The notes under the pieces: generated by a model
The model's input: the letters and a program-made list of their open reading frames with translations, nothing else
What the model was told of the DNA's origin: nothing
The model's database searches: none
Shown here: piece after piece, positions 26,387-34,120 of the stretch
How the letters are laid out: each line of letters opens with the position of its first letter
Numbering within the stretch: position 1 is the first letter of the stretch
Made by a program: the position numbers and the translations under genes
Assembly: GCA_958413985.1 (NCBI GenBank)
Contig: CATYVZ010000001.1
Location: 62,001-126,000, forward strand
DNA length: 64,000 bases
Origin: an uncultured Bacilli bacterium
GTDB lineage: Bacteria; Bacillota_I; Bacilli_A; RF39; UBA660
Direction of reading: 5' to 3'

Positions 26387-27610
26387 ATGAATATAGGAAT
26401 TGATATAGATGATACAATAACTAATTCTAGTGAAGTTTTTATAAAGTATGCTAGAATTTATAATAAAGAACATGGTATAAAGCATGAAATAAACACATCT
26501 GAATTAGATCAAAATAAAGCGTTTGGTTGGACACCAGAAAATATGAGAGATTTTACTTTTAAATACTTGAAAACTATTTTGACAGAAGTTATACCGAATA
26601 AGGACGTAATAAAAACAATAAAAGATATTAAAAAGATGGGATGTAAAATATATTTAATAACAGCACGTAAAGAGTCGGAAGTATCTCAAATGTATATACT
26701 TACGAAACAATGGTTAATTAAGAATAATATAAAATTTGACAAATTAATTATTAATTGTACTGATAAATTAAAAGAATGTTTAAAGAACAATATTATGCTT
26801 TTTATTGATGATAATTATTTAACTTGTAAAAAGATTCATGATTCTAATAAAATTAGAGTTTTACTATACGAAACTAATTATAACAAAAAATACATTCATT
26901 CAAAGTTAGAAAGAGTTAAAAATTGGAAAGAAATATTATTAAGAGTTTGTGAAATGATAGACAATGATAAAATTATTGATGAATTAGAATATATAGATGT
27001 GGATAATAGAGAAGATTTTCCAATAGAACCTGAAGGTTATAGATATATATATTTTTATGGTGGAACAAAAAATTATAGAGGCTATTTGGCTCCCGCAAAT
27101 TTATCTAGAGCAGATTTTATGGAAAGATACCCGCAATATATTCCGGAGCAAAACACACCAGTTTATGAAAATAAAGGAATAATTTTGAGAGCTGATCCAA
27201 AATTTCCTTGCCCAGGTTTTTATATCCTATCTTTAAATAAAACTTATAAGGCTTTTGATTTAATTGATGATATAACATTTTTAAGATTCTCATTTATATT
27301 GAAAAAAGTAAAAGAGGGTATGAGAAAAAAATTAGGTATTAATTATGCCCATCTACTATCAAACGAAAAGTCCGATTCGTATGTTAACGTTCATTTTTGG
27401 TTGGTTCCTATTAATGGAACTACATCACCTGATTTGCTAGATTTTGATGTGAAGAAATACTTAAATAGTTTTAATCCAAAAGAAGAATTAGAAAAAATTA
27501 TCTTCTATAATAATACATTAAAAAGATATTTTAAACAAATAGATTTGATAGGGCAAGATAATTTACTTACTGAAACTTTAATAAATAGTAGACAATTTGA
27601 AAGAAATTAA
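26387..27610 (+). CDS. HAD phosphatase-HIT-like fusion protein
   Basis: Unknown function; 407 aa with two domains. Residues 1-185 are a HAD hydrolase of the 5'(3')-nucleotidase kind: nucleophile DIDDT (Asp6, Asp8), motif II Thr92 in ITARK and acidic motif IV IDDN (Asp141, Asp142). Residues about 255-345 resemble a HIT-family hydrolase: PGFYILSLNKTYKAF, helices, then VNVHFWLVP. In the histidine triad H-x-H-x-H only the central, nucleophilic position is His (His336); the outer two are Asn and Trp. The start is 26387, after GGTTGGTG; the frame from 26297 has no such site. First gene of the island. Nucleotide or phosphoramide hydrolysis is an inference from the two folds. Confidence 0.65.
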   Translation: MNIGIDIDDTITNSSEVFIKYARIYNKEHGIKHEINTSELDQNKAFGWTPENMRDFTFKYLKTILTEVIPNKDVIKTIKDIKKMGCKIYLITARKESEVSQMYILTKQWLIKNNIKFDKLIINCTDKLKECLKNNIMLFIDDNYLTCKKIHDSNKIRVLLYETNYNKKYIHSKLERVKNWKEILLRVCEMIDNDKIIDELEYIDVDNREDFPIEPEGYRYIYFYGGTKNYRGYLAPANLSRADFMERYPQYIPEQNTPVYENKGIILRADPKFPCPGFYILSLNKTYKAFDLIDDITFLRFSFILKKVKEGMRKKLGINYAHLLSNEKSDSYVNVHFWLVPINGTTSPDLLDFDVKKYLNSFNPKEELEKIIFYNNTLKRYFKQIDLIGQDNLLTETLINSRQFERN

Positions 27611-27631
27611 ATTTATTTGGGGGTAGTTAAT

Positions 27632-28471
27632 ATGCATTTAAATATTTTTGTAAGTTCAAAGTGCTTTTTATATTGTAAAGGTTGTTACAGTTTTTCTAGA
27701 GAAGAAAAATGTGAACAAATAATAAACACTTGTAAATTAATTGATTTTTTAAAGTTTGCCTATAATTATGGAGTTAAGAAAGTTACAATTTGTGGTGGTG
27801 ATCCATTAACTAGACCAGATATTGTTAATTTGTTAGAAAAAATAAAGAATATTGGTTTTTACATTTCTATGGATACAGTCGGGAGCCCAATTCTTAGAGA
27901 TATTGAAATAAATGGTAAAGTAATAACAAAAAAAATTGAATCTAGAAAATTAGCTAAATTAGTTGATATAATAGGAATTCCCATTGATGGATCTAACAAT
28001 GAAATATTCAATAAATTTAGAGAAACGAAGTCTGATATAGTTAATGAGCAAATATCAATATGTAAAGAATTACATAAACATGGAGCAAATATTTGTATAA
28101 ATACAGTTGTACATAAAGGAAATTTAGATGATGCTAAAGAGTTAGCTAAATTAATGAATAAGATGGATTTTATAAAAATATGGCAAATTTTTCAATTTGT
28201 CCCTTTAGGAAAATTTGGAATATTAAACAGAAAATTATATGAAATAACTGATAAGCAATTTTTACAGTTTAAATCTATTATTACAAAAGAAATTTATGAT
28301 GTTAATAAAGTACAGTTTAAAGACTCAGATTCTAGAGATAAATCATATATGATAATAGATAATTCTGGAAATGCATGGGTACCATCTTTCAAGAAAAATA
28401 ATGAAAGGGAAATTATAGGAAACATTACAATTAATGATGATTGGGATAAGATTTGTTCATATTTAGTTTAA
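27632..28471 (+). CDS. Radical SAM enzyme, viperin-like C-terminal half
   Basis: 279 aa. The 4Fe-4S/SAM motif CX3CX2C is at residues 11-18 (Cys11, Cys15, Cys18), and the SAM-binding GGD motif reads CGGDPL. There is no C-terminal SPASM cysteine cluster. The second half shows a run of elements in the order found in viperin: INTVV, WQIFQ, an ITDKQF helix, a DSDSRDKSY segment and MIID. That could make it a nucleotide-modifying enzyme, but the same elements occur scattered in other small radical SAM proteins, so the substrate is open. The start at 27632 follows GGGGG by 9 bases. It lies 21 bases after the HAD-HIT gene, so they share a transcript. Confidence 0.7.
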   Translation: MHLNIFVSSKCFLYCKGCYSFSREEKCEQIINTCKLIDFLKFAYNYGVKKVTICGGDPLTRPDIVNLLEKIKNIGFYISMDTVGSPILRDIEINGKVITKKIESRKLAKLVDIIGIPIDGSNNEIFNKFRETKSDIVNEQISICKELHKHGANICINTVVHKGNLDDAKELAKLMNKMDFIKIWQIFQFVPLGKFGILNRKLYEITDKQFLQFKSIITKEIYDVNKVQFKDSDSRDKSYMIIDNSGNAWVPSFKKNNEREIIGNITINDDWDKICSYLV

Positions 28472-28531
28472 AAGTATAAGATATAATTTAATAAATATAA
28501 ATGACATAAATTATGTAAGGAGATATAAATT

Positions 28532-29305
28532 ATGAAAAAGAAAATTGTTGCCATAGGTGGCGGTGAGAATGGAAGATTGCTAGAAAATGGAATTTGCACT
28601 TCATATGAAACTGAACCTATTGATAAGGAAATAATAAGATTAACAGAAAAAGAGAAACCAAACTTTTTATTTATTAATCATGCGATGAAATCATTAGAAA
28701 TTCAAGATAGTTATTATCAAACTATGAAAAAAATTTATGGTGAAAAATTTAATTGTAATTGCATGGATTTAAAAAGTAATGAATTGTTTGATGTAAAAAA
28801 GGTAAAAGAAAAATTAGATTGGGCAGATATTATATATGAAGGTGGTGGAGATACTAGAATAATGATTGCGTTATGGAAAAAAACAGGGTTTGATAAATTA
28901 TTGTATCAAGCATGGAATAAAGGTAAAGTAATTTGCGGTATTTCTGCTGGAGCAGTTTGTTGGTTTAAATCTTGTAATTCATATAATGAAATAAATAATA
29001 CATTTGAAAAGATTGAAGGTTTAGGTTGGATAAACCTACATTTGACTCCACACTGCGACGAAAAAGGTAGATATGCATCTTCTAAAAAACAGTTAAAAGC
29101 AAATAGGTTAATAGGTGTTATGCTATCTAACTGTGCAGCTCTAGAAATTGTAGATAATATGTACAAATTGATTGTTTGTAAATCTAATATTGGACAGATT
29201 GGTTACGGAATAAAAGCATATTGGAATAATAATAAATATAAAGAAGAAAAAATAATTATATCAAATGAATTTGAAAATATAGAAAGATTATTAAATACAA
29301 ATTGA
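28532..29305 (+). CDS. S51-family peptidase-like protein (dipeptidase E/cyanophycinase fold)
   Basis: 257 aa. The nucleophile elbow GISAGA carries Ser138, preceded by EGGGDT, and a His sits in LTPHCDE (His174), the layout of the S51 Ser-His family, which includes dipeptidase E (Asp-Xaa dipeptides) and cyanophycinase. Well-formed AAGGAG upstream. It is 60 bases after the radical SAM gene. A second S51-like gene, only distantly similar, closes the island, so the two probably act on different substrates or as donor and immunity functions. Substrate unknown. Confidence 0.75.
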   Translation: MKKKIVAIGGGENGRLLENGICTSYETEPIDKEIIRLTEKEKPNFLFINHAMKSLEIQDSYYQTMKKIYGEKFNCNCMDLKSNELFDVKKVKEKLDWADIIYEGGGDTRIMIALWKKTGFDKLLYQAWNKGKVICGISAGAVCWFKSCNSYNEINNTFEKIEGLGWINLHLTPHCDEKGRYASSKKQLKANRLIGVMLSNCAALEIVDNMYKLIVCKSNIGQIGYGIKAYWNNNKYKEEKIIISNEFENIERLLNTN

Positions 29306-29333
29306 AAATATAAAGTTGATGAAGGGAGTTTAT

Positions 29334-30317
29334 ATGGTAAATAATTTTACTAATATTAATGAATATTTGGATTTTGTGGAAGAAAGATTTAGAAAATGTT
29401 TTAATGATAAAGAATATATAGCTGCTGAACCAGTACCTATAACTTCTAAAGTTGATCCAACAGTTGATTTTATTGGTTCAAAAATTTCTCCATTAAAACA
29501 TTATATTATAGATAACAATATTCCAGAAAAAGGTGTTTCATTAATCCAAAATTGTATGAAATTAAGAGCTTTAAAAAATTTAAAAGATTTTACTCCTCAG
29601 ACATTTGGCTCGTGTTATAGAGGTATGGGGACGTTAACAAAATATAACTTAAAAAAGGTGGTAAATGATACATTTGATTATTTTTTAAATGATGAGTATT
29701 TAGGAATGAATCCACATGATTTGAGTATTAGAATTAATTCGTCAGATAAAGATCTATTAGAATCGATCGAAAATATAGATTCTAGAGTAAATAGGGAATT
29801 TAATACCGAGGAGGAAATAAATTATAAACACGTATATGGTATGAAAGAACAACAAATTACTGGTCGAAATTTTAATATTGCAGTAAGAAAAAAAGGTACT
29901 GATATTTTTTTTGATTGTGCTGCTATAATAATAATGGAGAGCCCATATAAAAAATTAGCAATAGATATGGGCATTGGAAATAGTTCTCTTGCAATGTGTC
30001 ATTATAATACTGATAATACAGTTGCAAGTTCTAGAATGGGTGCTATTATTAATATAGATAATGTGGCAATGATGAAATTTGCAGATTCTATGATAGCTGT
30101 TTCAACATTATTATATGAAAATATTACTCAGCATCCTTCTATACATTTCAGGAGAAAATTTAGGAATTATTTACAGGCTTTAAGGTTTTGGAGGGAACAA
30201 TTAAATATAAAAGATATTGATATATTATCATATATGAATGAATATTTAAATTTAGAATATAATGCTAATAATTTCATTAGCGAGAAAAAATATAATAAAG
30301 TCCTAAATTATAAGTAG
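29334..30317 (+). CDS. Minimal alanyl-tRNA synthetase-like protein
   Basis: 327 aa. The order of segments follows the class II core of AlaRS: a short N-terminal helix, DPT-x-x-F (residues 41-46), SLIQNCMKLRALKNL (motif 2, Arg78), then a region matching HHTFFEMLGN...DYF of AlaRS but reading FGSCYRGMGTLTKYNL, and DMGIGNSSL (211-219) where AlaRS has motif 3, DTGMGLERI. The Glu-Arg pair of motif 3 is Ser-Ser, so ATP use may be altered. The tRNA-recognition, editing and C-Ala domains are missing (AlaRS is about 875 aa). The start at 29334 follows AAGGGAG. A stand-alone amino-acid-activating or acyl-transfer role is inferred, not shown. Confidence 0.55.
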   Translation: MVNNFTNINEYLDFVEERFRKCFNDKEYIAAEPVPITSKVDPTVDFIGSKISPLKHYIIDNNIPEKGVSLIQNCMKLRALKNLKDFTPQTFGSCYRGMGTLTKYNLKKVVNDTFDYFLNDEYLGMNPHDLSIRINSSDKDLLESIENIDSRVNREFNTEEEINYKHVYGMKEQQITGRNFNIAVRKKGTDIFFDCAAIIIMESPYKKLAIDMGIGNSSLAMCHYNTDNTVASSRMGAIINIDNVAMMKFADSMIAVSTLLYENITQHPSIHFRRKFRNYLQALRFWREQLNIKDIDILSYMNEYLNLEYNANNFISEKKYNKVLNYK

Positions 30318-30362
30318 ATCTTAGTGATTTAACGTTGCAAACTATGGTTAAATCACTAAGAT
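30318..30362. repeat. 16-bp perfect inverted repeat (hairpin)
   Basis: ATCTTAGTGATTTAAC at 30318-30333 is repeated in inverse at 30347-30362 around a 13-base loop. It begins right after the stop of the AlaRS-like gene. There is no T run, so it may be a terminator-like hairpin, an RNA-stabilising stem or a binding site. Confidence 0.75.
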
Positions 30363-30463
30363 TAAATAGTTTATAACGTTGATTATGGGTATAATGTTCT
30401 GATGGTCACATTTTCTTATGAAATAATACTACTAAAGAAACTATTGAAAGAAGATGGTTAAAA

Positions 30464-31147
30464 ATGAAAAATATAATATTATTAAGTGGAGCAGATAAAA
30501 CTAAGTATTTTAATGAAGAAATTTCAAAGGAAATAAAGAAAAATACTAATGACCCAATGAATATGGTAGCTATACCAGCTGATCCTAATAACTATATAAA
30601 AAATGATAAACAATTCTATGGAGATGATATCGTAGTTGGTGTTTTAAAAACTTTCAGGAAAATTTTCCCCAACTTAAATATCACGTTATTAGATAATAGA
30701 ACATCACAAAAAGATGGCATAAACGATTTGAAAAATGCTGATATTATATATTTGCTTGGAGGAGATCCATTTATTCAATTAGATTATCTACAAAAAAATA
30801 GTTTTAGCGATGTAATATGTAACACAAATGCATTAATTATTGGTATAAGTGCTGGATCGATGAATTTAGCAATTAATTCATATTATTCTAAGGATGAAGA
30901 TTATCCAGAAAGTATTATTTATGATGGCTTAGGCATAACCAATATAACAATAGATCCACATTTTGACATCAATAACGATGAACAGGTAAACGAGATAAAA
31001 GCTAATTCAAAAAAAATAAAGATAATTGGATTGCCAAATGATTCTGCAATAGTTATTTCAAATGGTAATATTAAATATATAGGAAAAACATATATTTTTG
31101 AAAATGGCGAATTATCAACTACTTATCTTACAAAAAATAAAAACTAA
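30464..31147 (+). CDS. Second S51-family peptidase-like protein
   Basis: 227 aa with LLGGDP, the nucleophile elbow GISAGS (Ser129) and a His in DPHFDINN (His166), the S51 pattern and close to dipeptidase E in length. It is separated from the AlaRS-like gene by the 16-bp inverted repeat and a possible -10 (TATAAT, 30390-30395), so it may have its own expression. Weak Shine-Dalgarno. Last gene of the island. A resistance or maturation role is a guess from context. Confidence 0.72.
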   Translation: MKNIILLSGADKTKYFNEEISKEIKKNTNDPMNMVAIPADPNNYIKNDKQFYGDDIVVGVLKTFRKIFPNLNITLLDNRTSQKDGINDLKNADIIYLLGGDPFIQLDYLQKNSFSDVICNTNALIIGISAGSMNLAINSYYSKDEDYPESIIYDGLGITNITIDPHFDINNDEQVNEIKANSKKIKIIGLPNDSAIVISNGNIKYIGKTYIFENGELSTTYLTKNKN

Positions 31148-31212
31148 TGAATTTTAGCCATAAAAAAAGTATATTTATATAAATATACCAAGTCAATATG
31201 AATATAGTTATT

Positions 31213-31302
31213 TTAAACAAATATTAGTGATGCAACAGTTGATATAACCATAATCAATAACATAACAATAGCAATGACTCTGCCTGCTTTTTCGTTTTTC
31301 AT
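31213..31302 (-). CDS. 29-aa membrane peptide, Prli42-like
   Basis: Sequence begins MKNEKAGR and continues as one hydrophobic helix with MLLIMVISTVASL. The basic head with an Arg just before a single helix of about 20 residues, and a total of 29-31 residues, fit Prli42, the membrane anchor of the stressosome in Listeria and Bacillus. Start at 31302 with AGGTGATC 4 bases upstream. It lies between the island and spoIIM, on the opposite strand. No stressosome genes are in the window, so the name is tentative. Confidence 0.5.
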   Translation of the reverse strand: MKNEKAGRVIAIVMLLIMVISTVASLIFV

Positions 31303-31388
31303 TTGATCACCTATAACAATTTTATCATAAAAATTTTAAAAAAGGAATATTTTTCTTTTTTTTTAATAGTCTTAAATAGGTGATAATG

Positions 31389-32015
31389 ATGAAAATAATG
31401 GACAAACTAAAATTCAAAATAAAACTAGATAAAAAAATATTGTTATTTTTGGTGATTTTATTGGTTATTGGAATAACGGTTGGGGCAATTTTTGTAACAA
31501 TTTTAAATCAATCTGATAAAAGTTTAGTTAGTGAGCATTTGAATGAATTTTTAAACAGTGTCGAAAGCAACAAATTGGATTTTTCTTTAGTTTTAAAAAA
31601 CAATTTAATAAGTAATATTTTATATGTTTTAATTATATGGTTATTGGGCATTTCAGTTATAGGTTTACCGATCATTATATTTATGTTTTTTAGCAAGACA
31701 TTTATTTTAGGTTTCAGTATTGGAGCAATTATATCTACCTTTAAAACAAAAGGAATATTATTTGGCCTAGTTTATACTTTTCCGGGACAAGTTATAAGTT
31801 TGTTATTCCTGATGTTATTGGTGATGTATTCCCTTAGTTTTTCTTTTAAGATGATCTATTTAATTTTTAAGAAAAAAACTTTAGATTTCAAAGTAGTGAT
31901 GAATAAATATTTTAAAATATTATTAGTTGTTTTAAGTGTCATTATTTTAATGAGTTTATATGATACTTATTTAATGCCAAGATTAGTTAAATCAATTATT
32001 ACATTTATTCGATAA
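31389..32015 (+). CDS. spoIIM: Stage II sporulation protein M
   Basis: Part of the SpoIID-M-P engulfment complex in the mother-cell membrane. About 209 aa with five hydrophobic segments and the family pattern: a first helix with GITVGAIFV, an extracytoplasmic loop, then FSKTFILGFSIGAI and LVYTFPGQVISL. Start choice 31389 or 31386; a GTG at 31380 overlaps AGGTG. It precedes mnmA by 26 bases. Confidence 0.9.
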   Translation: MKIMDKLKFKIKLDKKILLFLVILLVIGITVGAIFVTILNQSDKSLVSEHLNEFLNSVESNKLDFSLVLKNNLISNILYVLIIWLLGISVIGLPIIIFMFFSKTFILGFSIGAIISTFKTKGILFGLVYTFPGQVISLLFLMLLVMYSLSFSFKMIYLIFKKKTLDFKVVMNKYFKILLVVLSVIILMSLYDTYLMPRLVKSIITFIR

Positions 32016-32041
32016 TATGATATAATAAATGCGGTGGTTTT

Positions 32042-33148
32042 ATGAAAAAGGTTGTAATAGGTATGTCAGGTGGGGTCGATAGTAGTGTAGCGGCAATCTT
32101 ACTTAAAGAACAAGGATATGAGGTTATCGGATTATTTATGCGTAATTGGGATGCTTCTATTAATAATGACGTTTTAGGTAACCCAACTATTAACAACAAT
32201 ATTTGTCCGCAAGAGCAAGATTATAACGATGCTTTAAAAGTATGTGAAAGAATCGGTATCCCGTTATATCGAGTTGATTTTATCAAGGAGTATTGGGACT
32301 ATGTATTTACTTACTTTTTAAATGAATTAAAAAAAGGTCGTACTCCTAATCCTGATATTATGTGCAATAAATATATTAAATTTGACATGTTTGCTAAAGA
32401 AGCCAATAAATTAGGGGCTGATTATATCGCAACGGGTCATTATGCTAGAATCGAAAATGGGAAATTGTTAAGAGGAATCGATAGTAATAAAGATCAAACT
32501 TACTTTTTATCTCAAGTCTCAAAAGAACAGCTAAAAAAAGTTTTATTTCCTGTTGGGCATTTAAATAAAAAAGAGGTAAGAGAAATTGCTATTAAATACG
32601 ATTTAATTACAGCTAAGAAAAAAGATTCTACTGGCATTTGTTTCATTGGTGAACGTAATATGACTAAGTTTTTAGAAAATTATTTACCTAATCAAGAGGG
32701 CGATATCGTCGATATAACAACTAATAAGACGATTGGTAAACATATTGGTTTAATGTATTATACCATTGGTCAAAGACGAGGATTAAATATCGGAGGATAC
32801 GAAAATAGAATGTTTGTCGTTGGCAAAGACTTAAATAAAAATATTTTATATGTAGCTTTAGGAGAAGATAATCAATATCTATATAGTGATTCTTGTTTAG
32901 TTACTGACATAAACTGGTTAGGTGATGAAAAGCCAAATAAATGTACGGCCAAATTTAGATATCGTCAGCCTGATAATGATGTTTATTTAGAATTTGTCGA
33001 TGAAGATCATATATTGGTTAAATACTCACAAAAAATAAAAGCAGTTACTCCGGGTCAAGCATGTGTATTTTATCTTGGTGAACAATGCCTTGGTGGCGGA
33101 ATAATAGAGGAAGTAAGAAAAGATAATAAGAAACTTTGGTATTTATAA
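32042..33148 (+). CDS. mnmA: tRNA 2-thiouridylase MnmA
   Basis: Thiolates U34 of Lys, Glu and Gln tRNAs. PP-loop GMSGGVDSS at the N-terminus, catalytic Cys in NPDIMCN and persulfide Cys in TGICFIGER, and the C-terminal beta barrel ending in GQACVFY and GGGII. 368 aa. AAGG-type ribosome site overlaps GTGG before the ATG. Confidence 0.96.
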   Translation: MKKVVIGMSGGVDSSVAAILLKEQGYEVIGLFMRNWDASINNDVLGNPTINNNICPQEQDYNDALKVCERIGIPLYRVDFIKEYWDYVFTYFLNELKKGRTPNPDIMCNKYIKFDMFAKEANKLGADYIATGHYARIENGKLLRGIDSNKDQTYFLSQVSKEQLKKVLFPVGHLNKKEVREIAIKYDLITAKKKDSTGICFIGERNMTKFLENYLPNQEGDIVDITTNKTIGKHIGLMYYTIGQRRGLNIGGYENRMFVVGKDLNKNILYVALGEDNQYLYSDSCLVTDINWLGDEKPNKCTAKFRYRQPDNDVYLEFVDEDHILVKYSQKIKAVTPGQACVFYLGEQCLGGGIIEEVRKDNKKLWYL

Positions 33149-33158
33149 AGTTTCTTTT
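33128..33158 (+). terminator. Terminator after mnmA
   Basis: AAGAAACTTT (33128-33137) pairs with AAAGTTTCTT (33147-33156), then T residues. It overlaps the end of the gene. Confidence 0.75.
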
Positions 33159-33178
33159 AATATACTTTTTATTTACAC

Positions 33179-33206
33179 TTGACATTTGACAATAATGTGA
33201 TAAAAT
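33179..33206 (+). promoter_or_regulatory. Promoter of the HTH regulator gene
   Basis: TTGACA (33179-33184), 16-base spacer, TAAAAT (33201-33206). Confidence 0.6.
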
Positions 33207-33227
33207 TATTATAGGAGGGTTGTAAGT

Positions 33228-34001
33228 ATGGATAAATTAAACGAAATATTACACGAACTTGGCATTTCAAAAGTAAAGTTGGCTAAATTTTTAGGCGTCT
33301 CTAGACAAATGATATACAATTATTTAGAATTGGATAGCATTAATAAGTGGCCTAAAGATAAAAAAGTATTATTGTTGAACTTATTAGGAGTTAAATCAGC
33401 AGATGATATTTCTAAAATCAAGATTACAACTGACTATATATATGAGGTTGATGATCGTTTGAATTCTTTATGTAAAAATGAAAGATCTGAAATTAGCGGC
33501 AATCTATTCGAAGGTTTAGGCAAAAAACAAAAAATTTTATTGCAAGATATCATCGAATTATTAAAAGAAAAATTAGAAGATGAAAGCGATAGTGAAGGAT
33601 ATTATATTTTGCTTTATTTATACCATTATTTACAAGCGATCAATAGCTCTAAAGAGTTAAAATATATTTTAGGTTACGTTTCTAAAGCGGCCGGTTTTAC
33701 TAAACCAATGGAATTTGTTTTTGATGAAGAACAACAATTTATTTTTGAAAGTATTTTATTCTCAGCATTCTCTTTATATAATGGTGGAGGAGCTTCAAAG
33801 ACTAAAATAGCTGCTTCTCACGAACGATTTGTAGCTCATATCGAGCATAAAATTGAAGAAAAAATGAGTCGTACTATGGAATTGAATGCAGTCAAAGTTC
33901 AGGCTTTAAAAGAATTAGGTTATACTGAAATTAACGAATCTAACGCTACTGAAATATTTGAAAAAATAGCGGAAATTCAATCAAGAAAAGTAGCTAGTTA
34001 A
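33228..34001 (+). CDS. XRE-type helix-turn-helix protein with unknown C-terminal domain
   Basis: 257 aa. Residues 7-55 form a helix-turn-helix (ISKVKLAKFLGVSRQMIYNYL) of the Cro/CI kind. The remaining 200 residues are mostly helical, with no transmembrane or enzyme motif that I recognise; an FEEL-like Phe/Tyr/Leu-rich middle may be a dimerisation part. It has AGGAGGG and its own promoter and terminator, so it is a single-gene unit. Target and signal are not known. AT content and codon choice match the backbone. Confidence 0.7.
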   Translation: MDKLNEILHELGISKVKLAKFLGVSRQMIYNYLELDSINKWPKDKKVLLLNLLGVKSADDISKIKITTDYIYEVDDRLNSLCKNERSEISGNLFEGLGKKQKILLQDIIELLKEKLEDESDSEGYYILLYLYHYLQAINSSKELKYILGYVSKAAGFTKPMEFVFDEEQQFIFESILFSAFSLYNGGGASKTKIAASHERFVAHIEHKIEEKMSRTMELNAVKVQALKELGYTEINESNATEIFEKIAEIQSRKVAS

Positions 34002-34016
34002 AAGCTATTTTTTTTG
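33991..34016 (+). terminator. Terminator after the HTH gene
   Basis: TAGCT (33991-33995) pairs with AGCTA (34003-34007), followed by eight T residues. Confidence 0.65.
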
Positions 34017-34120
34017 TTCTAAAATATAAGATTCTTTTTAAAATTTGTTTTGACTTTGTGCTTATTAGTAATTATTTTTAACTATAAATTATATTATTTA
34101 ATAGTTTGGAAGTTGATAAA

